Shown here: in pieces, positions 15,789 to 23,787 of the stretch
How positions within the stretch are numbered: the stretch's first letter is position 1
Layout of the letters: every line of letters begins with the position of its first letter
NCBI GenBank assembly: GCA_023415235.1
Contig: JAEZLP010000001.1
Location: 1 to 38,156 of the forward strand
Source: Bacillota bacterium
Lineage (GTDB): Bacteria; Bacillota; Clostridia; Peptostreptococcales; Anaerovoracaceae
Reading direction: 5' to 3'
Length of the DNA stretch: 38,156 nt
Made by a program: the position numbers and the translations under genes
Notes under the pieces: generated by a model
Told to the model about the DNA's origin: nothing
Database searches by the model: none
Seen by the model: the letters and a program-made list of their open reading frames with translations, nothing else

Positions 15789-18047
15789 TTATATCTTTTT
15801 GATCGGGGCGATGTCCTTTGCCAGCTTCTTCACTCCCACCGATTCGAAATCGATGGTTACCGTGCTTCCTTCCACGGAAAGCACCAGTCCTTCTCCGAAT
15901 TTGCTGTGGGTCACCTTGTCGCCCTGATTAAGATCCGGACCGCCCTTGCCCCCCGATGCTCCTGCGGTCTGGTTCTGCTTGATATATTTCAGCTGGTCGA
16001 AGGGCCGGAATATCTCAGAGGAGGCATATCCGTCGTTGCCGCCCCCCTGACTCCATCTGGGATTTCTGCCCGATGATGTTCCGTAACCGCCCTGAGAGCT
16101 TTTTCTCTCAAAGATGGCGTCGCCGTCCACCAGGGACTTGTCCAGCTCTCTCAGGAACTGTGACTCCTTGGTATAGTCTGTTTTCCCGTAGAGGGTACGG
16201 ACCTCGGCGCTGGTCAGATAGAGCCGCTGCATTGCGCGGGTCATCCCCACATAACAGAGCCTTCGTTCCTCTTCGATCCCGTCCGCCTTATCAAAAGCGC
16301 GCCAGCCCGGAAACAGGCCGTCCTCCATGCCCGGCATAAATACCACCGGAAATTCCAGTCCTTTGGCGCTGTGCAGCGTCATGAGCACAACTGCGTTTTC
16401 TCCCGCGTCATGATTGTCGATTTCAGCCATGAGCGCTATTTTTTCCATAAACTCCGCCAAGGTAAGCTGGGGATTTTCCTTTTCATAATCATAGATGACC
16501 GACTTGAATTCCAGAAGGTTTTCGATTCTTCCCTCGGACTCCACCGTATTCTGAAGCTCAAGACTTTTCAGATAGCCGGTCCGGACCAGAAGTCCGTCAT
16601 AAATATCCGAAACCTTCAGGTTGTCCTTCTCCTGGCTGAACTGGCTGAGCGTCGCAATCATTTCCCGGATGCTTTCCACCGCCTTGGAGGGAAGTCCATC
16701 CACAATTTCGTCGTCTGTAAGGGATTCGAACAGGCTCTCATTTCTAACTGAAGCCAGTGTCCGGAGCTTCTCCAGGGTTTTCTCCCCGATTCCCCGCTTG
16801 GGCTCGTTAATGATTCTGGTCAGGGAGAGATCATCCGCAGTATTCTGCACCAGTCTCATATAGGCCATGATGTCCTTGATTTCCTTGCGGTCGTAATACC
16901 TGGTCCCGCCGAGGACACGGTAAGGGATCTCTCTGGCGGAAAGGGCCTCTTCAAAGGTTCTGGACTGTGCGTTGGTGCGATACAGCACGGCAAAATCCCT
17001 GTAGCTCAGTTCTCTGGAATGGAGTCGGTCGATTTCCTGGGCGATGTATCTGGCCTCGTCCTTTTCGTTGTCCGCCCGGTAATATTTAATCTTTTCGCCC
17101 TTTTCCTTATCAGTCCAGAGCTTCTTATGCTTTCTCCCCTTATTCTTTTCGATAACCGAGTGGGCAGCTTCGAGGATATTCCCATGGGAGCGGTAATTCT
17201 GCTCCAGCTTGATCACTTTGGTATTTCTGAAATCCTTTTCAAAATCAAGGATGTTTTTGATATCCGCTCCCCGCCACTGATAAATGCACTGGTCGTCGTC
17301 CCCTACGACGCAGATGTTATTATGCGCCTCCGCCAGCAGCTTTATGAACCGGTACTGCATGTAATTGGTGTCCTGGTACTCGTCCACCATGATGTACCGG
17401 AATTTTTCCTGATAGTATGCAAGAACATCCTCATGCTTCTCGAAAAGCTGCACCGTTCTCAGGATCAGATCATCGAAGTCCATAGCGTTGTTCTTTTTCA
17501 ATACGGCTTCATAGGCGGAGTAAAGGTCCAGAATGATCTTGCTCCGGAAGTCGACTCCGTTGATTTCCGCATATTTTGACGGACTGATTCCCTTTTCCTT
17601 GCAGTCGCTGATGATGCTCAGAATATACTGGGGCGGATATTTTTTTTCATCCACATTCTGTTCCTTAATGCAATTCTTGATCACAACCTTCTGGTCGGTT
17701 GGATCGTATACGATAAAATCCTTGGTATAGCCCAGGAGCTCCGCGTGCTTCCGAAGGATCCGCAGACAGGCGGAATGGAAGGTCAGGATCCACATGTTGA
17801 TCCCTTCCCCGATGAGTTCCTCCACTCTGTCCCTCATCTCCTTCGCAGCTTTGTTGGTAAAGGTAACTGCAAGAATATGATAGGGGGCCACACCCTCTTC
17901 CTGAATCAGATAAGCGATTCTGTGGGTCATGGTGCTGGTCTTGCCGCTGCCGGCTCCCGCCAGAATGAGCAGGGGGCCCTCCTTATGTACGGCGGCCTCC
18001 CTCTGCTGGGGATTGAGTTTATTCAAATAATCCAGATTGGTTTTCAT
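15789..18047 (-). CDS. pcrA: UvrD/PcrA-type ATP-dependent DNA helicase
   Basis: A 752-residue superfamily 1A helicase. Motifs in order are: Q-motif LNPQQREAA, Walker A AGAGSGKTS (30-38), FTNKAAKEM, DEYQDTN Walker B, GDDDQCIYQWRGA, LEQNYRS, TLHSAKGLEF, YVGMTRA. The tail ends in a Tudor-like segment (GDKVTHSKFGEGLVLSVEG) as in PcrA. It unwinds DNA in repair and removes RecA filaments. I place the start at the ATG at 18047 (AGGAAA upstream), because the longer frame's GTG at 18095 sits inside the -10 promoter element. Confidence 0.95.
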   Translation of the reverse strand: MKTNLDYLNKLNPQQREAAVHKEGPLLILAGAGSGKTSTMTHRIAYLIQEEGVAPYHILAVTFTNKAAKEMRDRVEELIGEGINMWILTFHSACLRILRKHAELLGYTKDFIVYDPTDQKVVIKNCIKEQNVDEKKYPPQYILSIISDCKEKGISPSKYAEINGVDFRSKIILDLYSAYEAVLKKNNAMDFDDLILRTVQLFEKHEDVLAYYQEKFRYIMVDEYQDTNYMQYRFIKLLAEAHNNICVVGDDDQCIYQWRGADIKNILDFEKDFRNTKVIKLEQNYRSHGNILEAAHSVIEKNKGRKHKKLWTDKEKGEKIKYYRADNEKDEARYIAQEIDRLHSRELSYRDFAVLYRTNAQSRTFEEALSAREIPYRVLGGTRYYDRKEIKDIMAYMRLVQNTADDLSLTRIINEPKRGIGEKTLEKLRTLASVRNESLFESLTDDEIVDGLPSKAVESIREMIATLSQFSQEKDNLKVSDIYDGLLVRTGYLKSLELQNTVESEGRIENLLEFKSVIYDYEKENPQLTLAEFMEKIALMAEIDNHDAGENAVVLMTLHSAKGLEFPVVFMPGMEDGLFPGWRAFDKADGIEEERRLCYVGMTRAMQRLYLTSAEVRTLYGKTDYTKESQFLRELDKSLVDGDAIFERKSSQGGYGTSSGRNPRWSQGGGNDGYASSEIFRPFDQLKYIKQNQTAGASGGKGGPDLNQGDKVTHSKFGEGLVLSVEGSTVTIDFESVGVKKLAKDIAPIKKI

Positions 18048-18085
18048 CAAGCTTTTTTCCTGTTGCCTTTCATTTTTATTCTTGT

Positions 18086-18114
18086 ATTCTACCACAGAAA
18101 ACCACCTTTGCCAA
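18086..18114 (-). promoter_or_regulatory. Promoter of the pcrA-ligA operon
   Basis: Minus strand TTGGCA (18109-18114), 17-base spacer, TAGAAT (18086-18091). It gives a short leader before the ATG at 18047. Confidence 0.75.
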
Positions 18115-18183
18115 CTTGGCCGGGGAGAAAGTGAAGGGTGGTGAAAGCGGGGCCTCGCGGGGCTGCACGCGGTTTGGCCGCAT

Positions 18184-18224
18184 AAAAAAACATACTCTGC
18201 TGAATTAAGTCGGCAAAGTATGTT
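18184..18224 (-). terminator. Rho-independent terminator after rubrerythrin
   Basis: Arms 18188-18200 and 18211-18224 (AAACATACT paired with AGTATGTTT plus extension) followed on the minus strand by seven T residues. About 110 bases after the rubrerythrin stop. Confidence 0.8.
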
Positions 18225-18335
18225 TGCTACCGTTGAAACGGCTTTTTTCTGTTTTTTTGAGAGCCAGAAACGGCTTTTTTAAGTTCTAATGATTCTTATG
18301 AAACAAATCTAAAATAGGAAACGATTCGTAATGGT

Positions 18336-18872
18336 TTAGTAATTTCTGCATTTGAGCTCAAAGTATGCCTTCGGATGATCGCATACCGGGCATTTCTCAT
18401 ATGCTTTCTGGCTGGTGTAGGTGTAGCCGCAGTTTGCGCACTTCCATTCCACAACCTCATCCTTCGCAAAAACCTTGCCCTCTTCTATGTTCTTGATCAA
18501 TTTTCTGTAGCGTTCTTCATGCTCTTTCTCAACCTTGGCGACGCCTTCCATCTGGGCTGCGATTTCCGGGAAGCCCTCTTCTCTGGCTGTCTTGGCCATG
18601 TTGGCATACATATCGGTCCATTCGTAGTTTTCACCGTTGGCCGCGTCTTCCAGATTCTCGGAAGTGGTGCCGATTCCGTGGGCCAGCTTGAACCATAATT
18701 TTGCATGTTCCTTCTCATTGTCGGCTGTTTCGTTGAAAATAGCGGCAATCTGCTCATAGCCCTCTTTTTTGGCTTTTGAAGCATAGTAAGTATACTTGTT
18801 CCTGGCCATAGACTCGCCTGCAAATGCTGTCATTAAATTTTCCAGTGTTTTGGTCCCTTTCAGGTCTTTCAT
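18336..18872 (-). CDS. rbr: Rubrerythrin
   Basis: A protein of 178 residues. The ferritin-like four-helix bundle (about 1-135) carries the di-iron ligands: E20 in AGESMARNKY, then ETADNEKEHAKLW and VEKEHEERY with ExxH motifs. The C-terminal rubredoxin domain (about 140-178) has CANCGY and CPVCDHP. It reduces hydrogen peroxide in anaerobes with electrons from rubredoxin or NADH systems. It is transcribed alone, with its own promoter and terminator. The promoter's -10 lies inside a long palindrome, suggesting a repressor. The ATG at 18872 is preceded by GGAGG. Confidence 0.96.
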   Translation of the reverse strand: MKDLKGTKTLENLMTAFAGESMARNKYTYYASKAKKEGYEQIAAIFNETADNEKEHAKLWFKLAHGIGTTSENLEDAANGENYEWTDMYANMAKTAREEGFPEIAAQMEGVAKVEKEHEERYRKLIKNIEEGKVFAKDEVVEWKCANCGYTYTSQKAYEKCPVCDHPKAYFELKCRNY

Positions 18873-18971
18873 TCCTCATTTCCTCCATTTTCAATATTAT
18901 TTTGACATTGATGAGCGGTCATCCGACAAGTATTTTGAAGGTTCAGCCGCCGCATCTTAGAAAGTTTTTCT

Positions 18972-19007
18972 AAACCAATTATACCATATTTGGTTTTATT
19001 AAAACAA
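18972..19007 (-). promoter_or_regulatory. Rubrerythrin promoter with overlapping palindromic operator
   Basis: Minus strand TTGTTT (19002-19007), 18-base spacer, TATAAT (18978-18983). A 25-bp dyad spans 18972-18996: AAACCAA and TTGGTTT ends, and TAT/ATA inner arms, so 10 of 11 arm positions pair. It covers the -10, a typical position for a repressor site. It does not match the PerR box I know. Confidence 0.75.
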
Positions 19008-19094
19008 TTATTTCTTATTTTAACGCTTTTATCCGGATCTTATGCCTTATTTGCCCCGAATTATTTAATCATCATGGCGGTGGTCCGGCTGCCG

Positions 19095-20003
19095 TTAAAT
19101 TTTCAGCGCTGCGGCAATTCTGGCACCGATACTAGCGTTGTTGAGCACCAGTTTGATATTCGCTTCCAGACTGGTGCCGGAGGTCAATGTTTTGACTTCA
19201 TCCAGAAGAAACGGAGTGATCCGCTTTCCCGTAATATTACGGGACTTGCACTTCAGAAGCGCCTCTTCAATGACCTTTTCCATCTTTTCGTAAGGAATCT
19301 CGTCCTGCTCCGGGATCGGACATCCGATCAGAACGCCGCCCTTCAGCCCCAGGGTATACTTCAGGGAAATCAGTTCTGCGATTTCCTCTGGAGAGTCAAT
19401 TCTGCAATCGGATGGAAAGCCGCTTTTCCTGCTGTAAAAAGCGGGAAAGTCGTCGGAGCCCACTGTAATCACAGGAACTCCTGCAGTTTCCAGATATTCC
19501 AGAGTGGCGCCGATATCCAAAATCGACTTTACTCCGGCGCAGACGACCACCACATCGGTCATTTTAAGCTCCTCCAGATCTGCGGAAATGTCAAAGCTTT
19601 CCCCCGCTCCCCTGTGGACGCCGCCGATTCCTCCCGTCACAAACACTCTGATCCCGGCCATATGGGCAATGATCATGGTGCCTGCGACGGTAGTCGCACC
19701 GTCCAGACGATTGGCGAGGACATAAGGCAAATCTCTTCTGCTGACCTTCACGACATTTTTCGCCTTTGCCAGATATTCTATTTCCTCCGGGCTCAAGCCC
19801 ACTTTCATTCTGCCATTTATGATTCCGATCGTAGCCGGTACGGCTCCGTTTCTTCGGATCGTTTCGTTGACAGCCAGCGCCGTTTCCACATTTTTCGGAT
19901 ACGGCATTCCATGTGCGATAATGGTGGATTCCAGCGCAACCACCGGTTTCCCGGCTTCCATGGCCGCCCTGACCTCCGCATTCAGGTCCAGGAATTTTTC
20001 CAT
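19095..20003 (-). CDS. psuG: Pseudouridine-5'-phosphate glycosidase
   Basis: A 302-residue enzyme that splits pseudouridine 5'-phosphate into uracil and ribose 5-phosphate. Conserved blocks are VVALESTIIAHGMPYP (E25), the KVSRRDLPYVLA segment with K86, GTMIIAHMAGI, FVTGGIGGVHRG and, near the C terminus, LEANIKLVLNNA. The start is the ATG at 20003 with AAAGGAG upstream. It begins 14 bases after psuK, so it is the last gene of a three-gene operon with the kinase that supplies its substrate. Confidence 0.95.
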   Translation of the reverse strand: MEKFLDLNAEVRAAMEAGKPVVALESTIIAHGMPYPKNVETALAVNETIRRNGAVPATIGIINGRMKVGLSPEEIEYLAKAKNVVKVSRRDLPYVLANRLDGATTVAGTMIIAHMAGIRVFVTGGIGGVHRGAGESFDISADLEELKMTDVVVVCAGVKSILDIGATLEYLETAGVPVITVGSDDFPAFYSRKSGFPSDCRIDSPEEIAELISLKYTLGLKGGVLIGCPIPEQDEIPYEKMEKVIEEALLKCKSRNITGKRITPFLLDEVKTLTSGTSLEANIKLVLNNASIGARIAAALKI

Positions 20004-20017
20004 CTCAAATTCTCCTT

Positions 20018-20938
20018 TCAAAGTTCTTCCCCGAGAGTTTGCCGGAGCAATTCCCTCGACATCTGACTGTTGACCGCTGATTTTGAACTCATGGCAATTG
20101 CGGCTGCCGCAGTTCCTGTCTCCGCAGTCTTCTTGATATCAAAGCCCTCCAGATGGGAATACAGGATTGCGGCAGAAAAGGCGTCCCCCGCTCCAGTGGC
20201 GCTGACGATCTCCCCGTTCTTGGGCCTGATGATTCCCGATACTCCGTCTTCCTTGTAATAGACGCCCCCGGGTCCCAGAGTGATAAAGACGCGCTTTACC
20301 CCCTGATCGATAAACCATTGTCCCGCCTTCTCCAATTCCTCCTGACACATAATCGGCATACCCGCAAGGATTTCCGCCTCCATCCGGTTTGGCTTTATCG
20401 TGTGGAATCTGCCGATGATCCGTTTGGCCCGCTCCGCCTTGGTTACGGAGACCGGATCCAAAAAGATGGGCACATTTTTCAGCTTTTGTGTAACATAGTC
20501 CAGAGTTTCCTCTGTCAGGTTGGTATCGATCCCAATGACTCTTGAAGTCATGATCGTTTCATAGGCTTCTTCGATAAAGTCAATGGAGATTCGTTCCAGT
20601 ACATCCATGTTGCAAAGGGCCAGCTCCATGTCCCCCAGCAGGTTCAGGATCGACATGTAGACAGCCGTGTTTTCTTCCTGGAGCAGTTTCACATGATCTA
20701 CGTTTACTCCCAGCTCGGAAAGCTCCCTGATCGCTCCCCTTCCGGCAAAATCGTCGCCGGCTACCGATACAAAGTTTGCGGGGATTCCCATTCTGGCCAG
20801 ATTCTCGGTGATATTCCGTCCAACCCCGCCATAGGACATGGTTATTTTACCCGGGTTGGAATCCCCTTGAATCAGCTGATTGTAAGGATTCCCCTCAATG
20901 TCGGCCGTGATGCCTCCGATGATACTAACATCATTCAT
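20018..20938 (-). CDS. psuK: PfkB-family kinase, probable pseudouridine kinase
   Basis: A 306-residue ribokinase-fold protein: GGITADIEG near the N terminus, SYGGVGRNITENLARMG (about 35-51) for substrate binding and the C-terminal PfkB signature SATGAGDAFSAAILY with the catalytic Asp. PsuK phosphorylates pseudouridine to the 5'-phosphate used by PsuG, encoded directly downstream. Its ATG overlaps the stop of the upstream nucleoside kinase gene by 4 bases, implying translational coupling. Specificity rests on the context. Confidence 0.9.
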   Translation of the reverse strand: MNDVSIIGGITADIEGNPYNQLIQGDSNPGKITMSYGGVGRNITENLARMGIPANFVSVAGDDFAGRGAIRELSELGVNVDHVKLLQEENTAVYMSILNLLGDMELALCNMDVLERISIDFIEEAYETIMTSRVIGIDTNLTEETLDYVTQKLKNVPIFLDPVSVTKAERAKRIIGRFHTIKPNRMEAEILAGMPIMCQEELEKAGQWFIDQGVKRVFITLGPGGVYYKEDGVSGIIRPKNGEIVSATGAGDAFSAAILYSHLEGFDIKKTAETGTAAAAIAMSSKSAVNSQMSRELLRQTLGEEL

Positions 20939-22596
20939 ACAAATATGCTCCCTCCGATGAATTCTCTGATAATAGAATTGTTTACGATGATAGAATCATC
21001 CTCGATGACTCTGAAATATTGAAGAAATTTCAGCATCCGCACTGCTTCGCTGTACTCCGGATCTTCTCTTGTAACGCTTCGGAGAAGGGGTTCCGCATAC
21101 TTTTTCAGTACTGCCAGTTCATAGACATGAACCGAGTTGAAAAAAACGTCCGCTTCCCCGTTGTAGGGGAAGATATTCTTATCCTCTCCCTTTCTTACCT
21201 TCGGCCATGACTGGATGGTGCTTTTCGCGGAATGCCCTCTGAACTGGTAATCCCGTACCAGCCGGCGAAGCATTCTGGCATCCGTAGTCGGAATCCTGTT
21301 ATGCTCGTCTATGTTCAGCTGGGTCAGGGGGCTGATGTAAATCTTGAATTTTTCTTCATCGGGGATGTCCTGGGTAAGCTGCCTGTTCAGGCCGTGAATC
21401 CCCTCGATGACGATCGGTTGGCCTTTTTTCGCTCTTGTGATCCTCTTTCCGAAGACTTTCGTGCCGTGGAGGAAATCAAAGGTTGGGATGTCCACCTCAT
21501 CGCCGTTTAAGAGCTTGTTCATATCCCTGTTGAACAAATCCAGATCCAAAGCTTCGATGTCCTCAAAGTTCGGTTCCCCGTGCTCATCCTTCGGCGTTTT
21601 ATCCCGCTCCACGAAATAGTCATCGGTTCCGAGATACAGGGGTTCCAGACCGTTTACCCTCAGCTGGATACTAAGTCTTCTCGCGAAGGTTGTTTTTCCC
21701 GAGGAGGAAGGCCCAGAGATTAGAACGATCCTCTTCTTCTGCTCCGCAATCATATCGGCGATCTGTACAATCTTTTTTTCATGCAGCGCTTCGGACAACT
21801 GAATAATTTCCTTATACTCGCCGCTCTCAATTTTTTCGTTGAGATCGTCTACATAAGATATTTTCATGAGCCGGTCCCAATTTTTTGTCTCACCGAAAAT
21901 CTGATAGAGCAGCACTTCGTCCACATAAGGAGGAAGTCTGTCCGGGGCTGACGGATGAGGAAAGCGAAGCAGCACGCCTCTCCGGTATTTTCTCAGTTCA
22001 AAATACTTTACATACCTGGTGGAAGGTACCATCAGATTATAAAAGAAATTGCGGAAGCCTTCCAGCGAGTAAAAGGGAAACTTTTCCACATCTGATTTCT
22101 GAAGCATCCTTGTTTTCTCCCGGTGGTCGTCTTCCAGCAGAACCTTCAGGGTTTCCTCCCTGCTCAGAATTTCCTTTACAAAGGGAAGGTCCATTCTGAC
22201 TAATTCATGCATCCTCTCCTCGACCTGGCGAACCTCCTCTTCGGTAATCGGCTCCGGTGTCTTTACCTCGGTGTAGAGACCCTTATTCAATGAATTTTCA
22301 ATTTCAACGTACACCTTTCCCAATACGTCACGAATTGCTTTCAGATATAGGAGGGACAGGCTACTCTGATAAATCAGATTGGCGGCCTGGTCCCGCATGT
22401 CCAGGAATTCAATTTTGCATGGTCTTTCAATTTTTTTAGTCAGTTCGCTGAGCTTGTTGTCAACCTTGGCGGCAAGAATCATATAGGGAAGATCCTTATA
22501 TTCCTCCACCAGGCATTCGAGTGCGGTTCCCTGTTCAATTGTCCTTTCCAAAGGCCTCTCCCTTGGCCCTGTAATCAGTTGTATCTTAATCTCCAT
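20935..22596 (-). CDS. Nucleoside kinase with TGS/ThrRS-like N terminus (uridine kinase family)
   Basis: A 553-residue protein. Residues 1-70 resemble a TGS domain and about 75-250 resemble the threonyl-tRNA synthetase second additional domain. The C-terminal half is a P-loop phosphoribulokinase/uridine kinase domain with Walker A GPSSSGKTT (295-303) and TDDYFVERDKTPKDEHGEPN. Proteins of this layout are common in Clostridia and Thermotogales and are taken to be nucleoside kinases. Being first in the operon with psuK and psuG suggests nucleoside salvage. AAAGGAGG is 8 bases upstream of the ATG at 22596. The leader begins in a pair of structured repeats. Confidence 0.88.
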   Translation of the reverse strand: MEIKIQLITGPRERPLERTIEQGTALECLVEEYKDLPYMILAAKVDNKLSELTKKIERPCKIEFLDMRDQAANLIYQSSLSLLYLKAIRDVLGKVYVEIENSLNKGLYTEVKTPEPITEEEVRQVEERMHELVRMDLPFVKEILSREETLKVLLEDDHREKTRMLQKSDVEKFPFYSLEGFRNFFYNLMVPSTRYVKYFELRKYRRGVLLRFPHPSAPDRLPPYVDEVLLYQIFGETKNWDRLMKISYVDDLNEKIESGEYKEIIQLSEALHEKKIVQIADMIAEQKKRIVLISGPSSSGKTTFARRLSIQLRVNGLEPLYLGTDDYFVERDKTPKDEHGEPNFEDIEALDLDLFNRDMNKLLNGDEVDIPTFDFLHGTKVFGKRITRAKKGQPIVIEGIHGLNRQLTQDIPDEEKFKIYISPLTQLNIDEHNRIPTTDARMLRRLVRDYQFRGHSAKSTIQSWPKVRKGEDKNIFPYNGEADVFFNSVHVYELAVLKKYAEPLLRSVTREDPEYSEAVRMLKFLQYFRVIEDDSIIVNNSIIREFIGGSIFV

Positions 22597-22645
22597 CCTT
22601 CAGGCCTCCTTTAATTATTCTACATTTTCCTATTATGCCAAGCTT

Positions 22646-22740
22646 GCTTCAGGACGATGCAATGATTCCTACCTTGCGGCAACGCCGCTTGAAACATACA
22701 TGTTAGTGGAATCATTATATCATGCAAAATTAACTGAAGC
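22646..22740. repeat. Structured repeat unit A (three-way palindromic unit)
   Basis: Bounded by GCTTCAG (22646-22652) and CTGAAGC (22734-22740). Inside are arms AATGATTCC (22661-22669) and GGAATCATT (22708-22716). They enclose two small hairpins, GCGGC/GCCGC (22676-22688) and AACAT/ATGTT (22693-22704). It shares its boundary words (GATGCAATGA, CCTTGCGGC) with unit B next to it. Confidence 0.7.
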
Positions 22741-22744
22741 ATGA

Positions 22745-22838
22745 TGCAATGAACGCTTCCTTGCGGCGGAGCCGCAAGTCGATTGCTATGCTTTGCATCT
22801 GCAATCGAACATAAAATTTATGTGCGTTCATTATAACA
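22745..22838. repeat. Structured repeat unit B (cloverleaf)
   Basis: Outer arms AATGAACGC (22748-22756) and GCGTTCATT (22824-22832) enclose three hairpins separated by single bases. These are an 8-bp stem at 22760-22778, a 7-bp stem at 22780-22807 with a further ATGC/GCAT pair inside, and a 7-bp stem at 22809-22823. Almost every base is paired. On the minus strand both units end in a TATAATGA word. It is non-coding and could be DNA- or RNA-level structure. Confidence 0.75.
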
Positions 22839-22887
22839 TAATAAACCCATAAAGTGGGCATAATCATATCCGAAAGGAGTGATATCA

Positions 22888-23088
22888 GTGAGAAACTTGG
22901 CTCTTATTTTAGTTATCATAGGTGCGATCAACTGGGGACTGATCGGTTTTTTCAGGTATGATCTGGTCTCCAGCATATTCGGTGGAACCTACGACGTCGT
23001 CAGCAGAGTAATCTTTGCAATCGTAGGATTGGCCGGCATTTATGCGATTTCCTTCTTCTTCAGAAAAAGGGAAACCATGCAGTCATAG
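22888..23088 (+). CDS. DUF378 small membrane protein
   Basis: A 66-residue protein with two hydrophobic segments (about 4-22 and 38-58) and the family pattern LALILVIIGAINWGLIGFF followed by VSRVIFAIVGLAGIYAI. Function unknown; widespread in bacteria. The GTG at 22888 is the start, with AAGGAG 8 bases upstream; the in-frame GTG at 22879 lies in that site. It is the first plus-strand gene of this stretch and has a terminator of its own. Confidence 0.88.
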   Translation: MRNLALILVIIGAINWGLIGFFRYDLVSSIFGGTYDVVSRVIFAIVGLAGIYAISFFFRKRETMQS

Positions 23089-23138
23089 GCTTTCTCCGGA
23101 ACTCCGGGTTAAGCTTGCTTGTTCGGCATGAAACGCAT

Positions 23139-23195
23139 AAAAACAGAGGGCGAACGGGTTCGGGCAGAATCCGTTTGTCTCTCTGTTTTTGTGTA
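23139..23195. terminator. Terminator after the DUF378 gene
   Basis: Arms AAAAACAGAG (23139-23148) and CTCTGTTTTT (23181-23190), with inner pairing AACGG/CCGTT. The arm itself provides the T run on plus, and the minus strand is symmetrical. Confidence 0.8.
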
Positions 23196-23225
23196 TCTTT
23201 TTCAGCTGATTCTGATTTCTTTGTG

Positions 23226-23254
23226 TTGACAAACGAAAGTTCTCACTGTATATT
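23226..23254 (+). promoter_or_regulatory. Promoter of the T-box/paaK transcript
   Basis: Consensus TTGACA (23226-23231), 17-base spacer, TATATT (23249-23254). Transcription would start near 23261, about 50 bases before Stem I of the T-box. Confidence 0.85.
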
Positions 23255-23311
23255 ATATCCATATACAACACAAGGAAATTTAGCAACGGTTTTAAACTGT
23301 TAAAATGAGAA

Positions 23312-23548
23312 AAGCGATGACAGGGTAAAGTAAGTTAATCTTTTCGTTTACAGAAAGTCGGAGTGGATGAGAGCCGATAACGAGGGTTTTTCCGAAGTTC
23401 CCCCTTGAGCTTGCATGTTGAACCAAGAAGTAGATGTGCACGGGTTCCTCCGTTATCGGGATAAGGATGCATGTCCGGAGTGGCTGTAAAGCAAAAAGAG
23501 TGGTACCGCGGGTTTCCCGTCTCTTATGAGACGAGAAACCCTTTTTTA
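23312..23548 (+). promoter_or_regulatory. T-box leader, probable tRNA-Phe sensor
   Basis: The T-box sequence AGAGTGGTACCGCGGG (23498-23513) is followed by a terminator with arms at 23510-23522 and 23529-23541 and a T run at 23542-23547. Upstream lie Stem I elements (GCGATGACAG, AGTAAG, CAGAAAGTCGG and a GGATGAGA apical loop) and an S-turn-like AAGAAGTAGA. In the specifier region TCCGAAGTTC before CCCCTTGAGC, spacing to the GAGC block, compared with an Asp leader I recall, places the specifier at 23398-23400, TTC, a Phe codon. The discriminator contact is TGGT, which suits an A73 tRNA such as tRNA-Phe. Uncharged tRNA should switch on paaK and the ACT gene. Confidence 0.9.
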
Positions 23549-23564
23549 TTTCTGTTATGTCTTA

Positions 23565-23687
23565 TTAGCAGCGATGATCGTTACATCTTCCGATGCCGAG
23601 GATTCCCGGCTCACAGAAGATAATCACCAGCAGCAGGAAGAAGAACAGAAGGCTGTCATCGATGCCTTCCACACCATTAAAACGCAT
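23565..23687 (-). CDS. Small hydrophobic protein, probably sporulation-related
   Basis: A 40-residue peptide beginning MRFNGVEGIDDSLLFFFLLL with one strongly hydrophobic segment (about 12-24) and a cysteine- and histidine-containing tail. Short peptides with a run like SLLFFFLLLVIIFC occur widely in spore-forming Clostridia, but I cannot name a family. The ATG at 23687 has AAGGAGGT 8 bases upstream, which is the best evidence that it is real. It lies on the opposite strand inside the leader of the paaK transcript. A sigma-K-like promoter match lies upstream. Confidence 0.6.
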   Translation of the reverse strand: MRFNGVEGIDDSLLFFFLLLVIIFCEPGILGIGRCNDHRC

Positions 23688-23728
23688 ATGGGAATACCTC
23701 CTTATAATTGGTTGATTTTTAGTATTAC

Positions 23729-23755
23729 TATATGCGGAAAAGGGAATTTGGTTAC
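23729..23755 (-). promoter_or_regulatory. Possible sigma-K-type promoter of the 40-residue gene
   Basis: On the minus strand, AC followed 16 bases later by CATATAGTA, which fits the sigma-K pattern AC-N16/17-CATANNNTA. Coordinates are approximate to a few bases. Motif match only. Confidence 0.35.
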
Positions 23756-23787
23756 ATAACCGAACGGGAACAAAATAAAATAGAGGA

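Noticed and set aside
23526..23759. A 77-codon plus-strand frame directly after the T-box
   Set aside because: Its start lies within the terminator hairpin of the T-box and its sequence mirrors the better supported antisense gene.
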